Assembly (NCBI RefSeq): GCF_029813775.1
Contig: NZ_JARVKW010000005.1
Span: 186,001-250,000 of the forward strand
Length of the DNA stretch: 64,000 bases
Source: Streptomyces sp. DH24
GTDB taxonomy: Bacteria; Actinomycetota; Actinomycetes; Streptomycetales; Streptomycetaceae
Direction: 5' to 3'
The stretch's first letter is position 1. Every line of letters begins with the position of its first letter. This document shows positions 52,527 to 60,830 of the stretch, one piece after another. A program made the translations under genes and the position numbers. The notes beneath the pieces were generated by a model that saw only the letters and a list, made by a program, of their open reading frames with translations, searched no databases and had not been told where the DNA came from.

Positions 52527-52662
52527 GGCCCGCGCAGGTGGGGTGAATCCGGAGCGATCGCCGCGCGGTAGCCTTCACGCTGCACACACTCACGTCCGCG
52601 CGCGACGTCGGTCCCGGCGCGTGACGAGCCCTTACCGGCCCGCATCTGGAGGAGCCACGTCG

Positions 52663-53103
52663 ATGGCGGAACACACCAGCTCGAGCATCACGATCGAGGC
52701 GGCACCGGCCGATGTCATGGGGGTGATCGCCGACTTCGCCCGCTACCCGGACTGGACCGGCGAGGTGAAGGAGGCCGAGGTCATCAAGACGGACGACCGG
52801 GGCCGCGCCGAGCAGGTCCGCCTCGTCATGGACGCGGGCGCGATCAAGGACGACCAGACCCTCGCCTACACCTGGACCGGCGACCACGAGGTCTCCTGGA
52901 CCCTGGTCAAGTCCCAGATGCTGCGCTCCCTGGACGGCGTCTACAGCCTGAAGCCGACCGCCAAGGGCACCACGGAGGTCACGTACCGCCTCACGGTGGA
53001 CGTCAAGATCCCCATGCTCGGCATGATCAAGCGCAAGGCGGAGAAGGTCATCATCGACCGCGCGCTGGCGGGCCTGAAGAAGAGGGTGGAATCGGGAGCG
53101 TAA
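52663..53103 (+). CDS. SRPBCC-family protein (polyketide cyclase/dehydrase-like fold)
   Basis: 146 residues from ATG 52663; GGAGGAG lies upstream. SRPBCC/START-type helix-grip fold with IEAAPADVMGVIADFARYPDW at the N terminus, YTWTGDHEVSWTLVKSQMLR in the sheet and a long C-terminal helix IIDRALAGLKKRVE. It would bind a hydrophobic ligand or lipid. No polyketide genes are nearby, so a housekeeping role (as for CoQ10-like proteins) is more likely. Confidence 0.9.
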   Translation: MAEHTSSSITIEAAPADVMGVIADFARYPDWTGEVKEAEVIKTDDRGRAEQVRLVMDAGAIKDDQTLAYTWTGDHEVSWTLVKSQMLRSLDGVYSLKPTAKGTTEVTYRLTVDVKIPMLGMIKRKAEKVIIDRALAGLKKRVESGA

Positions 53104-53159
53104 CCGCTCCGCGGGTTCACGGGGGCTGCGGGTGCTTGTGCCCCCGAGGGGGGCGAGGG

Positions 53160-53390
53160 TCGGCGCGCCGCGCATCCTGCGGGTCGACGTCCTGCCCGGC
53201 CGCGGGCAGTCGGGCCGCTGGGGCGGCACGGGTGGGCGCGGGCGCACCCCGCGACGCCGGGCCGCGCACCCCACCCCCGGGGACAACGCCTCGCACCCAC
53301 CCACGCCGGGGGGACAACGCCCCGCCCCCGGAGGACAACCCCACGCCCCAGCCACCCCGGGGAGCGCCCCCGCATCCGTTACGTTCAACG
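53160..53390. repeat. G/C-rich intergenic segment with short repeats
   Basis: 288 nt separate the SRPBCC gene from the ArsA-like gene (53104-53391). The second half has three spaced copies of a CCGG(G)GGACAACGCC-like unit (near 53276, 53312 and 53332). The first half (GGCAGTCGGGCCGCTGGGGC and on) resembles G-rich intergenic sequences I have seen scattered in Streptomyces. TACGTT at 53380-53385 is the likely -10 for the next gene. Confidence 0.4.
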
Positions 53391-53391
53391 C

Positions 53392-54561
53392 ATGCGCACC
53401 CTCCTGCTGACCGGCCCGGGCGGCACCGGCCGTACCACCCTCGCCGCGGCCACCGCCCTGCACGCCGCCCGCGAGGGCACCCGCACCCTCCTGCTCACCA
53501 CCGACCGCGCCGACACCCTCGGCGCCGCCCTCGGCACGAGCACCGGCCCGGCCCCGAGGACGGTCGCCCCGAACCTCACCGCCTGGCGCCCCGACCCCGC
53601 CGACGACTTCCGCGCCGACCTCACGGCCCTCCAGGACCGCGTCTCCGGAGCCCTCGACCTCGTCGGCGCCTCCCGCCTCGACCCCGAGGAACTCACCCCG
53701 CTGCCCGGCGCCGAGGAACTCGCCCTGCTGCGCGCCCTGCGCGACGCCGCGCTGTCCGAGGCCCACGACCTCCTCGTCGTCGACCTGCCGCCCGCCCCGC
53801 AGGCCCTCGCCCTGCTCGCCCTGCCCGAGGAACTGCGCCGCTACCTGCGCCGCCTCCTCCCGCCCGAGCGGCAGGCCGCCCGCGCCCTGCGCCCCGTCCT
53901 CGGCCGGCTCGCCGGCGTCCCCCTGCCCGCCGAGTGGCTGTACGAGTCGGCCGCCCGCTGGGACGTGGAACTCGCCGCCACCGAGGCCGTCGTCGCCGAC
54001 CGCGACACCGTCGTACGGCTGGTCGCCGAGCCCGGCCCGGCCGGCGCCGACGCCGTCCGCATCGCACGCCTCGGCCTCGCCCTGCGCGGCCTGCGCACCG
54101 ACCTGCTGGTCGCCAACCGCGTCCTGCCCGAGACCGGCCACGACACCTGGCTCGCCGGCCCCGTCGCCCAGCAGCGCAAGACGCTGGCGGAGTGGCACGA
54201 GTCGTACGACGTCCGCCTCGTCGCCCACCTCGGCCGTGACCCGCGCGGCACCGACGACCTCCAGGCCCTCGCCGTACCCGGCGCCCCGACGGACGCGCCT
54301 CCCGTCGCATGGCCCGTCACCGACCGCATCGCCGACGACGGCGTGCTCGTCTGGCACATCCCGCTGCCCGGCGCCGAGCGCGACGACCTCGACCTCGTCC
54401 GGCGCGGCGACGAACTCGTCGTCACCGCCGGCCCGTTCCGCCGCATCGTGCCGCTGCCGTCCGCGCTGCGCCGCTGCACGGTCGAGGGCGCCGCCCTGCG
54501 CGACGGCGAACTGCGCATCCGGTTCGCGCCGGACCCGCGGCTGTGGCCGCGCACCCGGTGA
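53392..54561 (+). CDS. ArsA/GET3-like ATPase with altered P-loop
   Basis: 389 residues from ATG 53392. The deviant Walker A of the ArsA family (GKGGxGKT) is here GPGGTGRTT: both lysines are replaced, by Pro9 and Arg14. Other family elements remain: TLLLTTDRADTLGAAL, LLVVDLPPAPQALALL (Walker B-like) and LLVANRVLPETG. The C-terminal 80 residues form a small beta-rich domain (VWHIPLPGAERDDLDLVRRG) like the ArsA HSP20 domain. ATP hydrolysis is questionable. TACGTT lies 6 nt before the ATG, suggesting a leaderless message. Confidence 0.88.
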   Translation: MRTLLLTGPGGTGRTTLAAATALHAAREGTRTLLLTTDRADTLGAALGTSTGPAPRTVAPNLTAWRPDPADDFRADLTALQDRVSGALDLVGASRLDPEELTPLPGAEELALLRALRDAALSEAHDLLVVDLPPAPQALALLALPEELRRYLRRLLPPERQAARALRPVLGRLAGVPLPAEWLYESAARWDVELAATEAVVADRDTVVRLVAEPGPAGADAVRIARLGLALRGLRTDLLVANRVLPETGHDTWLAGPVAQQRKTLAEWHESYDVRLVAHLGRDPRGTDDLQALAVPGAPTDAPPVAWPVTDRIADDGVLVWHIPLPGAERDDLDLVRRGDELVVTAGPFRRIVPLPSALRRCTVEGAALRDGELRIRFAPDPRLWPRTR

Positions 54562-54618
54562 ACGGGGAGCGCACCTTCCGGTAACGTCGGAGGGACGAAC
54601 CGTAGTCAGGAGGCCGTC

Positions 54619-55137
54619 ATGAGCGAAGAGCGCCCGGCGCCCGACGCCCCCGAGCCCGAGGCGGCCGACGAGGTCCGGGTGTCCGACGCGGACGCCGACG
54701 CCTGGGCGACCGCCGCCGCGGAGGACCTCGAAGCGGAGCAGGCCCGCCGCCGCACCCAGTACGGACCGCCCCCCGGCTCGGCCGCCGAGGAACTGCGCAA
54801 GCTCGTGGACGCGGTCGCCGACAGGCTGTCCGACCTCCAGTCCCCCCTCCTGGGAGCCGCGGGACCCGCCGCGCAGCAGGCCGTACGGCAGGTCGTCCAG
54901 CAGGCCAAGGCCGCCGTGGAACCCGTCATCGAGCGCAACCCGGACGTCTTCGACCACCTGGCCGCCGCCGGCGGCGAGCTGCTCGCCGCGTACCGCTCCG
55001 CCGTCCAGGCCCAGGAGCGGCGCTGGACGAGCGGCGGGGCGGACCCTCGCGATCCGGGCGAGCGGGACGACAGAGACGACAGAGACGACAAGGACGGTCC
55101 AGGTAGTGGACCGGGGCAGCACATCGACTTGGACTGA
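54619..55137 (+). CDS. DUF5304-type protein, SCO2127-like, upstream of glucokinase
   Basis: 172 residues from ATG 54619 with GGAGG upstream. Acidic N terminus, a helical middle (AAEELRKLVDAVADRLSDLQ, QQAVRQVVQQAKAAVEPVIE) and a repetitive acidic/basic tail with DDRDDRDDKD. In S. coelicolor the equivalent gene SCO2127 next to glkA has been linked to glucose uptake and carbon catabolite repression. It is 55 nt upstream of glkA. Biochemical function unknown. Confidence 0.88.
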   Translation: MSEERPAPDAPEPEAADEVRVSDADADAWATAAAEDLEAEQARRRTQYGPPPGSAAEELRKLVDAVADRLSDLQSPLLGAAGPAAQQAVRQVVQQAKAAVEPVIERNPDVFDHLAAAGGELLAAYRSAVQAQERRWTSGGADPRDPGERDDRDDRDDKDGPGSGPGQHIDLD

Positions 55138-55156
55138 CCCTCCCCTCGGGTACGGT
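55129..55156 (+). promoter_or_regulatory. Promoter of glkA
   Basis: TTGGAC (55129-55134, within the end of the preceding gene), 16-nt spacer, TACGGT (55151-55156). Transcription would start near 55163, 30 nt before the glkA ATG. Confidence 0.55.
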
Positions 55157-55192
55157 TGGCCGTAGCGGGGCTCGACCGAAACTGAGGGATTC

Positions 55193-56146
55193 ATGGGACT
55201 CACCATCGGCGTCGACATCGGCGGCACGAAGATCGCGGCCGGCGTGGTCGACGAGGAAGGCAACATCCTCTCGACCCACAAGGTGCCGACCCCGGGCACG
55301 CCCGAGGGCATCGTGGACGCCATCGCCTCCGCGGTGGAGGGAGCGCGCGCGGGGCACGAGATCGTCGGCGTGGGCATCGGCGCCGCCGGCTACGTCAACC
55401 GCCAGCGCTCCGAGGTCTACTTCGCGCCCAACATCCACTGGCGCAACGAGCCGCTGAAGGAAAAGGTCGAGGCCCGCGTGGGTCTCCCGGTCGTCGTGGA
55501 GAACGACGCCAACGCCGCCGCCTGGGGCGAGTACAGGTTCGGCGCGGGCAAGGGCCACCGCAACGTCATCTGCATCACGCTCGGCACCGGCCTCGGCGGC
55601 GGCATCATCATCGGCAACAAGCTGCGCCGCGGGCACTTCGGCGTGGCCGCCGAGTTCGGCCACATCCGCATGGTGCCGGACGGCCTGCTGTGCGGCTGCG
55701 GCTCGCAGGGCTGCTGGGAGCAGTACGCCTCCGGCCGCGCCCTCGTGCGGTACGCCAAGCAGCGCGCCAACGCCACACCGGAGAACGCGGAGGTGCTGCT
55801 CGGGATGGGCGACGGCTCCCCGGACGGCATCGAGGGCAAGCACATCTCCATGGCCGCCCGGCAGGGCGACCCGGTGGCCGTCGACTCCTACCGCGAGCTG
55901 GCCCGCTGGGTCGGCGCCGGTCTCGCCGACCTCGCCTCCCTCTTCGACCCGTCCGCCTTCATCGTCGGCGGCGGCCTGTCCGACGAGGGCGAACTGGTCT
56001 TGGACCCGATCCGCAAGTCATACAAGCGTTGGCTCGTCGGCGGCAACTGGCGTCCGGTGGCCGACGTCCTGGCCGCCCAGCTCGGCAACAAGGCCGGTCT
56101 GGTCGGCGCCGCGGACCTCGCCCGCGAGCCCGACCCGGTGATGTAA
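55193..56146 (+). CDS. glkA: Glucokinase (ROK family)
   Basis: 317 residues, the same length as S. coelicolor GlkA. ATP-binding LTIGVDIGGTKIAAGVVDEE, NDANAAAWGEY, the ROK catalytic/zinc region EFGHIRMVPDGLLCGCGSQG then CWEQYASG, and FIVGGGLSDEGELVL. It phosphorylates glucose and is the central element of glucose repression in Streptomyces. It may be expressed from its own promoter and with the SCO2127-like gene. Confidence 0.98.
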   Translation: MGLTIGVDIGGTKIAAGVVDEEGNILSTHKVPTPGTPEGIVDAIASAVEGARAGHEIVGVGIGAAGYVNRQRSEVYFAPNIHWRNEPLKEKVEARVGLPVVVENDANAAAWGEYRFGAGKGHRNVICITLGTGLGGGIIIGNKLRRGHFGVAAEFGHIRMVPDGLLCGCGSQGCWEQYASGRALVRYAKQRANATPENAEVLLGMGDGSPDGIEGKHISMAARQGDPVAVDSYRELARWVGAGLADLASLFDPSAFIVGGGLSDEGELVLDPIRKSYKRWLVGGNWRPVADVLAAQLGNKAGLVGAADLAREPDPVM

Positions 56147-56170
56147 CCGGCTCCGCGACAGCACACCGCA

Positions 56171-56210
56171 GCGCCCGCCGCAGCTCCCGCAGAAGGGGGT
56201 CGGCGGGCGC
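56171..56210 (+). terminator. Hairpin after glkA
   Basis: GCGCCCGCCG (56171-56180) pairs with CGGCGGGCGC (56201-56210); 20-nt loop, no T-run. Possible weak terminator. Confidence 0.45.
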
Positions 56211-56292
56211 CGCCGTGTCCGGCCGGACCGCGCCGTCCCTCCTCCGGGTGACGTGCCGGACGAGGCGGCCGGTGCGGCGTATCTTGATCAGC

Positions 56293-57045
56293 ATGGCGAC
56301 GCCCGAGCTGCCCGACTCCCGGACCGAAGCCGACGGTTCCGCCGTCATCCGCGTCCTGAGCTACAACGTCCGCTCCCTGCGCGACGACACCGCCGCGCTC
56401 GCCCGCGTCGTCCGCGCCTGCGCGCCCGATCTGGTTCTCCTCCAGGAGGCGCCGCGCTTCTTCCGCTGGCGCAAGAAGCTGGCCCGGCTCGCGGCCGCAT
56501 CGGGGCAGGTGATCGTCTCGGGCGGGGCCACAGCGGCGGGTCCGGCGATCCTGTGCGGCCTGCGGGCCACCGTCGAACACACCGAGGACGTGCTGCTGCC
56601 CCTCACCCCGGGGCTGCACCGGCGCGGTTTCGCCACCGCCGTCGTACGGTTCGGCGGTGCCCGGCTCGGTGTCCTGAGCTGCCATCTGAGCCTGCAGAAG
56701 GACGAGCGTCACGAGCAGGCCGGCATGCTCCTCGACCGGCTCGCCGCCCTGGGCACGGAGCACGCCGTCGCGGGCGGCGACCTCAACGAACGCCCCGGCG
56801 GGCGCACCTTCCGGCGGCTCGCCGACGGGCTCCAGGACTGCTGGGCCGCGGCGCCCTGGGGAGGCGAGTACACCTCCACCCCGGTCGACCCGCACCAGCG
56901 CATCGACGCGATCTTCGCGACGAAGGGCATCGAGGTACTCGGCTGCGGCGTACCGCTCGGCCACCCCGGTGTGACCGGCGCGGACCTGCGGGCCGCCACC
57001 GACCACCTGCCGGTCCTGGCCGCCCTCAGAGTGCCGGCCGGCTGA
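56293..57045 (+). CDS. Endonuclease/exonuclease/phosphatase-family protein
   Basis: 250 residues from ATG 56293. EEP motifs: VLSYNVRSLRDD, LVLLQEAPRF (metal Glu), LGVLSCHLSLQKDER, VAGGDLNERPGG (catalytic Asp/Asn), RIDAIFATKG and TDHLPVLAAL (general His). It could hydrolyse DNA, RNA or phospholipid headgroups; no signal peptide is seen. TATCTT ends 7 nt before the ATG and no ribosome binding site is present, so it is probably leaderless. Confidence 0.92.
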   Translation: MATPELPDSRTEADGSAVIRVLSYNVRSLRDDTAALARVVRACAPDLVLLQEAPRFFRWRKKLARLAAASGQVIVSGGATAAGPAILCGLRATVEHTEDVLLPLTPGLHRRGFATAVVRFGGARLGVLSCHLSLQKDERHEQAGMLLDRLAALGTEHAVAGGDLNERPGGRTFRRLADGLQDCWAAAPWGGEYTSTPVDPHQRIDAIFATKGIEVLGCGVPLGHPGVTGADLRAATDHLPVLAALRVPAG

Positions 57046-57140
57046 CGGGGCGGCAGCCCTCGCAGCCACCGCGCACCGTGCCCGGCCGGGTGACGACGGC
57101 TCTCACCGCCGCCACGGCCGTGCGACGGCCCCCGGCTGTG

Positions 57141-57740
57141 TCAGACCACCGCGCCCCGGCCCGGGTCGTCCTCCTCCTCGTCGCCCGGGGTCATCCGCAT
57201 CACCAGCGTGACGAACCCGCCGAGGAAGCCGCCGATGCCGAGCGTCGTCAGCCACCACGTCATGTCCCAGCCGAGCAGCACCGCCAGCAGAAGCAGCACC
57301 GGGCCGCCGAGCACGCCCAGCCAGGCGAACTTGGCGGTCACGTCGGCCTCCGGCAGCGGCGGCGGCTCCGGCGGTACGAAGTGGCCCTCGTCGTCCTCCT
57401 CGAAGTCCTCCTCCGAGGGCTCGGCCACCGAGTAGTCGCGCGGCCCGATCCCGGGCGCGAACGACACGGAGCTGCCCACCGGCCGGGCGGACGCGGGCCG
57501 CTCCTCCTCCGGCTCGTCGTCGCCGGCCGGGGCCTTGCGCGCCGGCGCCTCCGGCTCCGTGTTCGTCTCGGACTCCAGCAGCGCCAGGTCCTCGATCGAC
57601 TTGAACGGCTTGGCGCCCGGCGGGTCCGGGGGCTCGTCGCCGTACCCCGCGACGATGGCCGCCCAGGCCGCGTCCTCGTCCAGCGGCGCGCCCTTCTCGT
57701 CCGGCTCGCGGTCCTCACGGTCGGAGTCGTGCTCAGCCAC
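57141..57740 (-). CDS. Acidic membrane protein of unknown function
   Basis: 199 residues from GTG 57740, overlapping the hydrolase stop by 8 nt. First 130 residues are strongly acidic and Pro-rich (SEEDFEEDDEGHFVPPEPPP), then two helices (FAWLGVLGGPVLLLLAVLLGW and WWLTTLGIGGFLGGFVTLVM) and an acidic tail (GDEEEDD). It has no recognised domain. Coupled with an esterase gene. Confidence 0.87.
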   Translation of the reverse strand: MAEHDSDREDREPDEKGAPLDEDAAWAAIVAGYGDEPPDPPGAKPFKSIEDLALLESETNTEPEAPARKAPAGDDEPEEERPASARPVGSSVSFAPGIGPRDYSVAEPSEEDFEEDDEGHFVPPEPPPLPEADVTAKFAWLGVLGGPVLLLLAVLLGWDMTWWLTTLGIGGFLGGFVTLVMRMTPGDEEEDDPGRGAVV

Positions 57741-58512
57741 CTACGGCCGTCCCTTCCTTGCCGACACCGGGTGCGATCCGGGCGATGAACGAGAGGCTCT
57801 CCTCGAAGATCCGGTCCGCGTCAAGGTCCAACGTCGCGACGTGGTAACTCTGTTCCAGCACGATCTCCGTCACGTCCGTGGAGGACACCCGGCTCAGGAT
57901 CCGCGCCGAGTCGGCGGGCGGCACGACATGGTCCTGCGGGCTGCGCAGCAGCAGCAACGGCTGGGTGACCTGCGGCAGCTCACGGTCCACGACCCGGAAG
58001 AAGGCGCGCAGCGAGTGCGCCGCGTGCAACGGCACCCGGTCGTAACCCACCTCGGTGGCGCCCGGCTTGGCGATGTCGCTCGCGATGCCCTTCGTCGTCC
58101 GCACCAGATGCCGGGCCACGGGCAGGGCGTACGCGGACAGGCCGTGCACCTTGTTCGCCGGGTTGACCACCACGACGCCGTCCACCGCGGCGCCGTGCCG
58201 GGCCGCCAGCCGCAGCGCCAGCGCGCCGCCCATCGACAGGCCGGCCACGAACACGCGCGCGCAGCGCTCGCGCAGGGCCCGCAGCTCGCGGTCCACCTCC
58301 GCATACCAGTCGGGCCAGCCCGTGAGCTGCAGGTCCTCCCAGCGGGTGCCGTGCCCGGGCAGCAGCGGCAGCGAGACGGTCAGACCGCGCTCGGCGAGGC
58401 GGTCCGCCCAGGGGCGCAACGACTGCGGGCAACCGGTGAAGCCGTGACAGAGGAGCACGCCGACCTCCCCGCCCTCGTGGCGGAACGGCTCGGCTCCGGG
58501 GAGGACCGGCAC
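57733..58512 (-). CDS. Alpha/beta hydrolase, carboxylesterase/monoacylglycerol lipase type
   Basis: 259 residues from GTG 58512, AGGAG seven bases upstream. Oxyanion region VLLCHGFTGCPQSLRPWADR, nucleophile elbow FVAGLSMGGALALRLA, acid in LLLRSPQDHVVPP and histidine in EQSYHVATLDLD. Resembles Est30-type carboxylesterases. The gene is upstream of an acidic membrane protein and divergent from plsC, hinting at lipid metabolism. Confidence 0.93.
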   Translation of the reverse strand: MPVLPGAEPFRHEGGEVGVLLCHGFTGCPQSLRPWADRLAERGLTVSLPLLPGHGTRWEDLQLTGWPDWYAEVDRELRALRERCARVFVAGLSMGGALALRLAARHGAAVDGVVVVNPANKVHGLSAYALPVARHLVRTTKGIASDIAKPGATEVGYDRVPLHAAHSLRAFFRVVDRELPQVTQPLLLLRSPQDHVVPPADSARILSRVSSTDVTEIVLEQSYHVATLDLDADRIFEESLSFIARIAPGVGKEGTAVGG

Positions 58513-58685
58513 CTTCGGTCTCCTGTTCGTGAAGAGGCTGACACGTCGAATGCGGGGACTCCGCTCGCGCGTATCGCTCGCGGGTACTTCACCGTACGCG
58601 ACGGCACTGACACCGACCAGGGCCGTCGGGCCGTTCGACAGTGCTCCGGGATAAGGTCTGAGCGACAGACACAGGAGGCACTCGG

Positions 58686-59489
58686 TTGTTTTACGGCGCG
58701 ATGAAGGTCACCGTCGGGGGGCCGTTGAAACTCGCCTTCCGACCCTGGGTCGAAGGCCTGGAGCACATTCCCGCCGAGGGCCCGGCCATTCTGGCCAGCA
58801 ACCACCTGTCGTTCTCGGACTCCTTCTTCCTGCCCGCGGTCCTCGACCGCAAGGTCACCTTCATCGCGAAGGCCGAGTACTTCACCACGCCCGGACTCAA
58901 GGGCCGGATGACCGCCGCCTTCTTCAAGGGCGTCGGCCAGCTCCCGGTCGACCGCTCCGGCGCGCGCGGCGCGGGCGAGGCCGCCGTCAGGAGCGGCATC
59001 GAAGTGCTGGAGCGTGGCGAGCTGTTCGGCATCTACCCGGAGGGCACCCGCTCGCCCGACGGCCGCCTGTACCGCGGCAAGCCGGGCGGCCTCGCGCGCG
59101 TGGCGCTCGCCACCGGAGCGCCCGTCATCCCGGTCGCCATGATCGACACCGAGAAGATCCAGCCGCCCGGCAAGGTCGTCCCGAAGCTGATGCGCCCGGG
59201 CATCCGGATCGGTCGGCCGCTGGACTTCAGCCGCTACCAGGGCATGGAGCACGACCGCTTCGTCCTGCGCGCGCTGACCGACGAGGTCATGTACGAGATC
59301 ATGAAGCTGTCCGGCCAGGAGTACGTCGACATGTACGCCACCGCCATGAAGCGGCAGCTGGCGGAGGCGGCCAAGGCCGAGAAGGAGGCCGCGAGGGCGG
59401 CGAAGGCCGCGCTCGCGCAGGCCGGGAAGGACCAGGCGCACAAGGAGAGGGCGGCCCGCGAGCAGGTCGCCGAGAAGCAGGGCGAGTAG
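58686..59489 (+). CDS. plsC: 1-acyl-sn-glycerol-3-phosphate acyltransferase (PlsC-like)
   Basis: 267 residues from TTG 58686, supported by GGAGG eight bases upstream (an ATG five codons later would leave too much space). Acyltransferase motifs: ILASNHLSFSDSFFLP (HX4D), AAFFKGVGQLPVDR, FGIYPEGTRSPDGRLYRGKP and PVIPVAMI. It makes phosphatidic acid. The C terminus is a charged Ala/Lys/Glu helix of about 45 residues. TAAGGT near 58651 is a likely -10. A hairpin follows. Confidence 0.95.
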   Translation: MFYGAMKVTVGGPLKLAFRPWVEGLEHIPAEGPAILASNHLSFSDSFFLPAVLDRKVTFIAKAEYFTTPGLKGRMTAAFFKGVGQLPVDRSGARGAGEAAVRSGIEVLERGELFGIYPEGTRSPDGRLYRGKPGGLARVALATGAPVIPVAMIDTEKIQPPGKVVPKLMRPGIRIGRPLDFSRYQGMEHDRFVLRALTDEVMYEIMKLSGQEYVDMYATAMKRQLAEAAKAEKEAARAAKAALAQAGKDQAHKERAAREQVAEKQGE

Positions 59490-59505
59490 AGCCGAGCACG
59501 GCGGA

Positions 59506-59528
59506 CCGGCCCGCGCGACGCGGGCCGG
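59506..59528 (+). terminator. Hairpin after plsC
   Basis: CCGGCCCGCG (59506-59515), loop CGA, CGCGGGCCGG (59519-59528); perfect 10-bp stem, no T-run. Confidence 0.6.
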
Positions 59529-59576
59529 GCGGAGCGGTCCGGACCCCCGCGGGGGCCGCGGCCGGGGGTGGGGGAC

Positions 59577-60830
59577 ATGGCCAGACGCGAGAGAGTCATG
59601 AGGATGTCGGTCGAGCAGCCGCTGTGGCGCGCGCTCGCCGGCTACCGGGTGCTCACGCTGGTGTACGCGGTCGGGATCTTCGCCACCACCCACGACGAGT
59701 TCGCCCGCCCCTGGGTCGCCGTCGCCTACTTCGCCGTGCTGACCGTGTGGACCCTGGCCACCCTGCCCCGGGTCGCGGGCGCCGACAGCTGCACCAGGGG
59801 GTTCCTCGCCGCCGACCTCACCGTCGCGCTCACCGGCATCCTGCTCACGCCGGTCGCCGACGCCCACGAGCGGGTCCAGGCGGGCGGCCCGACGCTGCCG
59901 TCGATATGGACCGCCGGCGCCGTCCTCGCCTTCGCGATCAAGGGCGGCTGGCGCTGGGCGGCCCTCGCCTCCACGCTCGTCGCCGTCGCCAACCTGATCG
60001 AACGCGGCAGCCCCGCCCGCGACACCGTCCACAACGTCATCCTCGTCTGGGTCGCCTCCATCGCCATCGGCTACGTCGTCGAGGTCGCCCGCGCCTCCGA
60101 GCGCACCCTCGCCCGCGCCCTGGAGATCGAGGCCGCCACCCGCGAGCGGGAGCGGCTCGCCCGCGACATCCACGACGGCGTCCTTCAGGTGCTGGCGATG
60201 GTGCAGCGGCGCGGCGCCGTCATCGGCGGCGAGGCGGCCGAGCTGGGCCGCATGGCCGGCGAGCAGGAGGTGGCGCTGCGCAACCTCGTCTCCGGCGGCA
60301 TGGTGCCGGTCTCCCGGGTGTCGTACGACGCCTCCCAGGGCGCCGTCGTACGGGCCGTGGAGGAGGACGACGACGCGGCCGGGGACGACCCCGTCGACCT
60401 GCGGGCGCTGCTCGCCCCGTACGCCGGCGCAGGCGTCAGCCTCGCCGAGCCCGGCGCCCCGGTGCCGCTCGCGCCCGGCGCCGCGCGCGAGGTCGCCGCG
60501 GCCGTCGGGGCCGCCCTGGACAACGTCCGCAAGCACGCCGGGGAGCACGCGCGCGCGTGGATCCTCGTCGAGGACGAGCCCGGCGAGATCGTGGTGACCG
60601 TACGCGACGACGGGCCCGGCATCCCCGAGGGCCGTCTCGCGCAGGCCGAGGGCGAGGGGCGGCTCGGCGTGGCCCAGTCGATCCGCGGCCGGCTGCGCGA
60701 CCTCGGCGGCAGCGCGGAACTGATCTCCGTCCCGGGGCAGGGCACGGAGGTCGAACTGAAGGTACCGAAGGACACGGCGGACGCGGCGCGCGCGACGCAC
60801 GCACGGGGGAAGGCCACGAGCGATGACTGA
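59577..60830 (+). CDS. macS: Sensor histidine kinase of the MacS type
   Basis: 417 residues from ATG 59577 (a GTG 9 nt upstream and ATGs at 59598/59604 are alternatives; GGTGGGGGAC lies before 59577). Four to five helices in residues 15-165, phospho-acceptor His199 in RLARDIHDGVLQVLAMVQRR, and ATPase motifs AALDNVRKHAG, VRDDGPGIPEG and GRLGVAQSIRGRLRDLGG. Position before pfkA matches MacRS of S. coelicolor (SCO2120/2121 as I recall), a system that controls morphogenetic membrane protein genes. Overlaps macR by 8 nt. Confidence 0.92.
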   Translation: MARRERVMRMSVEQPLWRALAGYRVLTLVYAVGIFATTHDEFARPWVAVAYFAVLTVWTLATLPRVAGADSCTRGFLAADLTVALTGILLTPVADAHERVQAGGPTLPSIWTAGAVLAFAIKGGWRWAALASTLVAVANLIERGSPARDTVHNVILVWVASIAIGYVVEVARASERTLARALEIEAATRERERLARDIHDGVLQVLAMVQRRGAVIGGEAAELGRMAGEQEVALRNLVSGGMVPVSRVSYDASQGAVVRAVEEDDDAAGDDPVDLRALLAPYAGAGVSLAEPGAPVPLAPGAAREVAAAVGAALDNVRKHAGEHARAWILVEDEPGEIVVTVRDDGPGIPEGRLAQAEGEGRLGVAQSIRGRLRDLGGSAELISVPGQGTEVELKVPKDTADAARATHARGKATSDD

